Shown: positions 6,359 to 9,125 of the stretch, piece by piece | Layout of the letters: every line of letters starts with the position of its first letter | How positions within the stretch are numbered: the stretch's first letter is position 1 | Assembly: GCA_003449195.1 (NCBI GenBank) | Contig: DMID01000240.1 | Coordinates: 1 to 9,125 of the forward strand | Direction of reading: 5' to 3' | DNA length: 9,125 bases | From: Lysobacteraceae bacterium | GTDB lineage: Bacteria; Pseudomonadota; Gammaproteobacteria; Xanthomonadales; Xanthomonadaceae | Notes under the pieces: generated by a model | What the model saw: the letters and a program-made list of their open reading frames with translations, nothing else | What the model was told of the DNA's origin: nothing | The model's database searches: none | Made by a program: the position numbers and the translations under genes

Positions 6359-6373
6359 CCGGCTCTGGCCGTG

Positions 6374-6443
6374 ACCTGCGCCAAGGCAGGTGCAGGCTTT
6401 CCGACACGCGGGCCTCCCCGTCGCCATGGCGCCTGCGTCAGGC
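6374..6443 (+). other. Cluster of small palindromes in the cox15 leader
   Basis: Three perfect inverted repeats occur in 70 bp: ACCTGC-6nt-GCAGGT (6374-6391), CGCCATGGCG (6422-6431) and GCCTG-CGT-CAGGC (6431-6443). The last two overlap and would compete. They suggest a folded leader or operator sites, but no known riboswitch is recognised. The 258-bp gap between the FadL-type gene and cox15 holds nothing else except the terminator and possible promoter. Confidence 0.35.
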
Positions 6444-6506
6444 CATGTGGCCGTTCCGACGGGCAGGATGTCCCGCGTGTTTCCCGTTCCGCCGCATGAT
6501 CCGTAC

Positions 6507-7655
6507 ATGAAGCCGCTCATCCATCTGCCGACCCACTACCGGCATTTCCACCGTATCGCCTGGCTGGCGACGCTGATGACCCTGTTCACGCTGGGCTTCG
6601 GTGCCTTCGTCCGCCTGTCCGATGCCGGGTTGAGCTGCCCCGATTGGCCGACCTGCTACGGCCGGGCGGCATGGCCGACCGTGCCCGCGGACGTGGCCGA
6701 TCACGCCGCCAGCAAGATCCGCCCGCTGGAAGTGCACAAGGCTTGGCGCGAGCAGGTGCATCGTTTCCTGGCCGGGGCATTGGGCGTGGAGACGCTGGTG
6801 CTGGCGCTGCTGGCCGTGCGCCGGCGGCGGCTTGGCGTTGCCCAGGTCATCCTGGCGTCGGCATTGGTGGCCATCGCGATCCCGCTGTACATGCGCGGGC
6901 AGCATGTCGCGGCCAGCATGCTGGCCTTGGCAGGCGAAGGCATTCTGGTGGCGGCCGCATGGCGCTGGTCCGGGCCTGATCTCGCACGGATCGGCGTGCT
7001 CACCCTGGCCGCCGTCATCCTGCAGGCCCTGCTGGGCATGTGGACCGTGACCTGGTTGCTCAAGCCCATCGTGGTGATGGCGCACCTGCTGGGCGGTTTG
7101 CTGACGTTTTCGCTGCTGGCATGGATGGCATGGCGCGCGAGCAATCTGCCGATCCATCTGGCCGACGTGCGGCGCATGCGCTGGTGGCTGGGCATCGGTG
7201 CGGCATTGCTGGTGGTGCAGATCGCGCTCGGCGGCTGGGTCAGTTCCAACTATGCGGCGCTGGCGTGCGCCACCGACTTCCCGACCTGCGTGGGCCAATG
7301 GTGGCCGCCGCACGATTTCGCCGAAGGCTTCCGCCTGTGGCGCGGCATCGGCGTGGATTACGAGGGCGGCGTGCTCGACGGCGATGCGCGCATCGCCATC
7401 CAGATGGCGCATCGGGTGATGGCCGGCGTGGTGTCGGTCTATCTGGTCGGGCTGGCCATCCGCCTGCTGCGTACGCCGGGCCTGCGCGGCTGGGCGGTGC
7501 TGCTGCTGGTGTTGCTGGTGGCACAGGTGGCATTGGGCATCCTCAACGTGAAGCTGGCGTTGCCGCTGCCGGTGGCCGTGCTGCACAGCGTGTGTGCATC
7601 GCTGCTGATGTTCGTGCTGGTGTCGCTGCTGGCGCGCCTGCGGGCGCCGGAGTGA
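6507..7655 (+). CDS. ctaA: Heme A synthase, COX15/CtaA family
   Basis: A 382-residue inner-membrane protein with about eight helices. The enzyme oxidises the C8 methyl of heme O to a formyl group, giving heme A for aa3-type cytochrome c oxidase. The protein shows the duplicated four-helix layout: heme-ligand candidates H85 (R-E-Q-V-H-R, with E82 three residues before) and H193 (M-A-H-L-L-G-G) in the first half, H302 (M-A-H-R-V-M-A-G) and H360 (V-L-H-S-V-C-A) in the second. Each half has a cysteine pair in a matching periplasmic loop: C44/C50 (S-C-P-D-W-P-T-C) and C254/C261 (C-A-T-D-F-P-T-C). The start is chosen because the first helix follows at once; the frame is open further up (GTG 6390, ATG 6426, ATG 6468) and none of the starts has a good Shine-Dalgarno. 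ctaB follows after 7 nt, so the two are surely co-transcribed. Confidence 0.94.
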   Translation: MKPLIHLPTHYRHFHRIAWLATLMTLFTLGFGAFVRLSDAGLSCPDWPTCYGRAAWPTVPADVADHAASKIRPLEVHKAWREQVHRFLAGALGVETLVLALLAVRRRRLGVAQVILASALVAIAIPLYMRGQHVAASMLALAGEGILVAAAWRWSGPDLARIGVLTLAAVILQALLGMWTVTWLLKPIVVMAHLLGGLLTFSLLAWMAWRASNLPIHLADVRRMRWWLGIGAALLVVQIALGGWVSSNYAALACATDFPTCVGQWWPPHDFAEGFRLWRGIGVDYEGGVLDGDARIAIQMAHRVMAGVVSVYLVGLAIRLLRTPGLRGWAVLLLVLLVAQVALGILNVKLALPLPVAVLHSVCASLLMFVLVSLLARLRAPE

Positions 7656-7662
7656 GGCGGGC

Positions 7663-8607
7663 ATGAGCAAATTGACCCGCACCATTGCCGCGCACTGGCA
7701 CGACTACTGGGACCTGACCAAGCCGAAGGTGGTCGCGCTGATCGTGTTCACCGCCTTGGTGGGCATGGCCTTGGCGATCCCGACCCTGCCCACGGCCGCG
7801 CAATGGCGCGCCGCGGCGCTCGGCCTGCTCGGCATCTGGCTGGCCGCCTCGGCCGCAGCCGCCATCAACCAGCTGCTCGACGCCCGCATCGACGCGCAGA
7901 TGGCGCGCACCTCGTGGCGGCCGCTGGTGGTGGGCAAGGTGCAGCCCTGGCAGGTGCTGGTGTTTGCCGGCGTGCTGATCGCGTTGTCGATGGCCATGCT
8001 GGTGGCGTGGGTGAACGTGGTCACCGCCGTGCTCACGTTTGCGTCGCTGATCGGTTACGCGGTCATCTACACCGTGTACCTCAAGCGTGCGACTTCGCAG
8101 AACATCGTGATCGGTGGGCTGGCCGGGGCAATGCCGCCGATGCTGGGCTGGGCTGCGGTTACCGGCATGCCGCACGCGGCCGACTGGATCAACGCCGGCC
8201 TGCTGGTGGCGATCATCTTCGTGTGGACGCCGCCGCATTTCTGGGCACTGGCCATCTTCCGCCGGGCCGATTACGCCAAGGCGGCCATCCCGATGCTGCC
8301 GGTCACCCACGGCGTGCCGCACACGCGCCGGCAGATTTTCGCCTACACCCTCGTGCTGACCGTGGTCACACTGCTGCCGTGGTTCACCGGCATGTGCGGG
8401 GCGTTCTATCTCGGTGGCGCGCTGGTGCTGGACGGCGTGTTCGTCTGGTACGCATGGCGCATGCTCGACCCGCCCGACGAATTCTTTTCGATGCGCACCT
8501 TCCACTGGTCCATCGTCTACCTGATGGCCTTGTTTGCCTTCCTGCTGGTCGATCACTGGTTGCTGCCTTGGGTCGATCCGGCCCGCGTGGCCTTCCCGAT
8601 GGCTTGA
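7663..8607 (+). CDS. ctaB: Heme O synthase (protoheme IX farnesyltransferase), CtaB/CyoE
   Basis: A 314-residue inner-membrane prenyltransferase of the UbiA superfamily that joins a farnesyl group from farnesyl diphosphate to heme B, making heme O, the substrate of the heme A synthase encoded just upstream. The first Asp-rich motif is N69-x3-D73-x3-D77 followed by R-T-S-W-R-P-L. Y-L-K-R-A-T-S-Q-N-I-V-I-G-G-L-A-G-A and P-P-M-L-G-W (139-163) and T-P-P-H-F-W-A-L-A (189-197) are characteristic of heme O synthases. About nine hydrophobic helices are visible and the length is typical. ATG 7663 has AGGCGG just upstream, overlapping the end of cox15, so translation is probably coupled. No oxidase subunit gene (ctaC, ctaD, ctaE), cox11 or surf1 is present in this window. 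Confidence 0.96.
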   Translation: MSKLTRTIAAHWHDYWDLTKPKVVALIVFTALVGMALAIPTLPTAAQWRAAALGLLGIWLAASAAAAINQLLDARIDAQMARTSWRPLVVGKVQPWQVLVFAGVLIALSMAMLVAWVNVVTAVLTFASLIGYAVIYTVYLKRATSQNIVIGGLAGAMPPMLGWAAVTGMPHAADWINAGLLVAIIFVWTPPHFWALAIFRRADYAKAAIPMLPVTHGVPHTRRQIFAYTLVLTVVTLLPWFTGMCGAFYLGGALVLDGVFVWYAWRMLDPPDEFFSMRTFHWSIVYLMALFAFLLVDHWLLPWVDPARVAFPMA

Positions 8608-8621
8608 GTCCGGGAGCGTCC

Positions 8622-8653
8622 GCCTCCACGAAGAAGACACCCTTTGCGGAGGC
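8622..8653 (+). promoter_or_regulatory. Ribosome binding site of the ChaN-like gene, possibly masked by a hairpin
   Basis: GGAGG at 8648-8652, eight bases before the ATG at 8661, is a strong Shine-Dalgarno. GCCTCC at 8622-8627 is its exact complement (GGAGGC, 8648-8653), with a 20-nt loop, so the site could be covered in the untranslated state. No promoter or terminator is seen in the 53-bp gap after ctaB. Confidence 0.45.
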
Positions 8654-8660
8654 ATCGGGC

Positions 8661-9107
8661 ATGCGCCGGGTGATCGGTTTTCTGATGGGCCTCTGCCTCT
8701 GCCTTGCCGCAGGAGTGCGTGCGGAGGCTCCGTCGTCGCAGCAGCCGGCTGATGTGGCCCTCGCTGCTGCGGTGGCCGACATCGACAAGGCTTCAGCGGG
8801 GCGACACGTGATCCTGCTGGGGGAATGGCACGGTACCGTGCAGACGCCGGCCCTTGTCGCGCAACTCGTCGGGCGCGTCGCGCGTGCGCATCGTGTTCCG
8901 GTGGTGCTGGCACTGGAGATCGCCGAGGACCAGCAGGCCTCGCTGGATGCCTGGATGGCTTCCGACGGCGGCATCGAAGCGCGTCAAAGATTGCTTGCGA
9001 ACAGGCACTTGCAGGAGCCGCACCACGATGGCCGCGACAGCCGGGCGATGCTGGACATGCTGGCGGCCGTGCGCACCTTGCGGGAACAGGCGTTGGACAT
9101 CCGCTGA
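8661..9107 (+). CDS. Secreted ChaN/Tiki-like putative haem-binding protein, short or interrupted
   Basis: A 148-residue reading frame. Residues 1-22 are a signal peptide (M-R-R, hydrophobic L-M-G-L-C-L-C-L-A-A core, cleavage after V-R-A). The rest matches the N-terminal half of the ChaN / Tiki superfamily: V-I-L-L-G-E-W-H-G near residues 50-58, then helices, a strand V-V-L-A-L-E-I, and D-G-R-D-S-R-A-M-L near 125. ChaN-like proteins are usually about 270-300 residues, so only half is present. The TGA at 9105-9107 falls where the next core strand should begin, and the codons after it (S-I-L-V-D-S to the window end) look like that strand in the same frame. It may be a nonsense-inactivated gene. 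It lies 53 bp after ctaB on the same strand with a strong Shine-Dalgarno, so it probably shares the heme operon. The family call rests on short motifs; haem binding is inferred only. Confidence 0.65.
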   Translation: MRRVIGFLMGLCLCLAAGVRAEAPSSQQPADVALAAAVADIDKASAGRHVILLGEWHGTVQTPALVAQLVGRVARAHRVPVVLALEIAEDQQASLDAWMASDGGIEARQRLLANRHLQEPHHDGRDSRAMLDMLAAVRTLREQALDIR

Positions 9108-9125
9108 AGCATCCTCGTTGATTCG

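Noticed and set aside
6438..7685. Long open frame of 415 codons on the minus strand across cox15 (also 7543-8913, 2374-3429 and 4398-5663 minus)
   Set aside because: These are antisense shadows of well-recognised genes in GC-rich DNA. Their translations are His/Arg/Gln-rich low-complexity strings with no signal peptide, motif or ribosome site.
8825..9121. Alternative frame across the ChaN-like gene as a frameshift partner
   Set aside because: Its translation is Arg/Ala/Gly-rich and shows no family motif. The fold-like continuation after the TGA is in the original frame, so a nonsense change explains the data better than a frameshift.

Overview
The window looks like an ordinary chromosomal stretch of a GC-rich gammaproteobacterium, most likely of the Xanthomonadales/Lysobacterales. 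I infer this from the high-GC codon use, the envC-ctpA pairing, a DUF1820 protein, a cox15-ctaB pair for heme A, and secreted proteins typical of a Gram-negative envelope. This is reading by eye; no database was searched. I see no tRNA, rRNA, CRISPR array, insertion sequence, phage gene or attachment site.

Layout. (1) 108-776, minus: a secreted protein built from six to seven near-identical 18-19-residue repeats with a T-V-N-G core, predicted to be a small beta-solenoid of unknown function. (2) 845-3552, plus: envC (non-catalytic LytM activator of cell-wall amidases) followed by a ctpA-type S41 carboxy-terminal protease; both act in the periplasm on cell-wall remodelling and protein turnover. 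(3) A hairpin at 3562-3582 separates these from a convergent minus-strand pair: a DUF1820 protein (3587-3910) with a perfect TATAAT just upstream of its start, and a rhomboid intramembrane serine protease (3982-4674). (4) A 227-bp divergent region with a promoter, an 11-bp palindrome and a long 5' leader precedes a FadL/OmpP1-type outer-membrane channel (4902-6248), which ends in a clear TTCG-loop terminator. (5) 6507-9107, plus: cox15 (heme A synthase), ctaB/cyoE (heme O synthase, 7 nt downstream), then a short secreted ChaN/Tiki-like putative haem-binding protein. That last reading frame stops at an in-frame TGA at about half the expected family length, while the next six codons to the window edge remain open and look like a continuation of the fold.

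The genes form two themes: envelope maintenance (EnvC, CtpA, rhomboid, FadL-type channel, solenoid protein) and heme A supply for an aa3-type cytochrome c oxidase (Cox15, CtaB, perhaps with the haem-binding-like protein). Most genes are well-known families. The parts that deserve a second look are the T-V-N-G solenoid protein, the interrupted ChaN-like gene, and the promoter architecture: several genes seem to start at or within a few bases of the predicted transcription start with no Shine-Dalgarno sequence. I found no convincing evidence of a wholly new multi-gene system.
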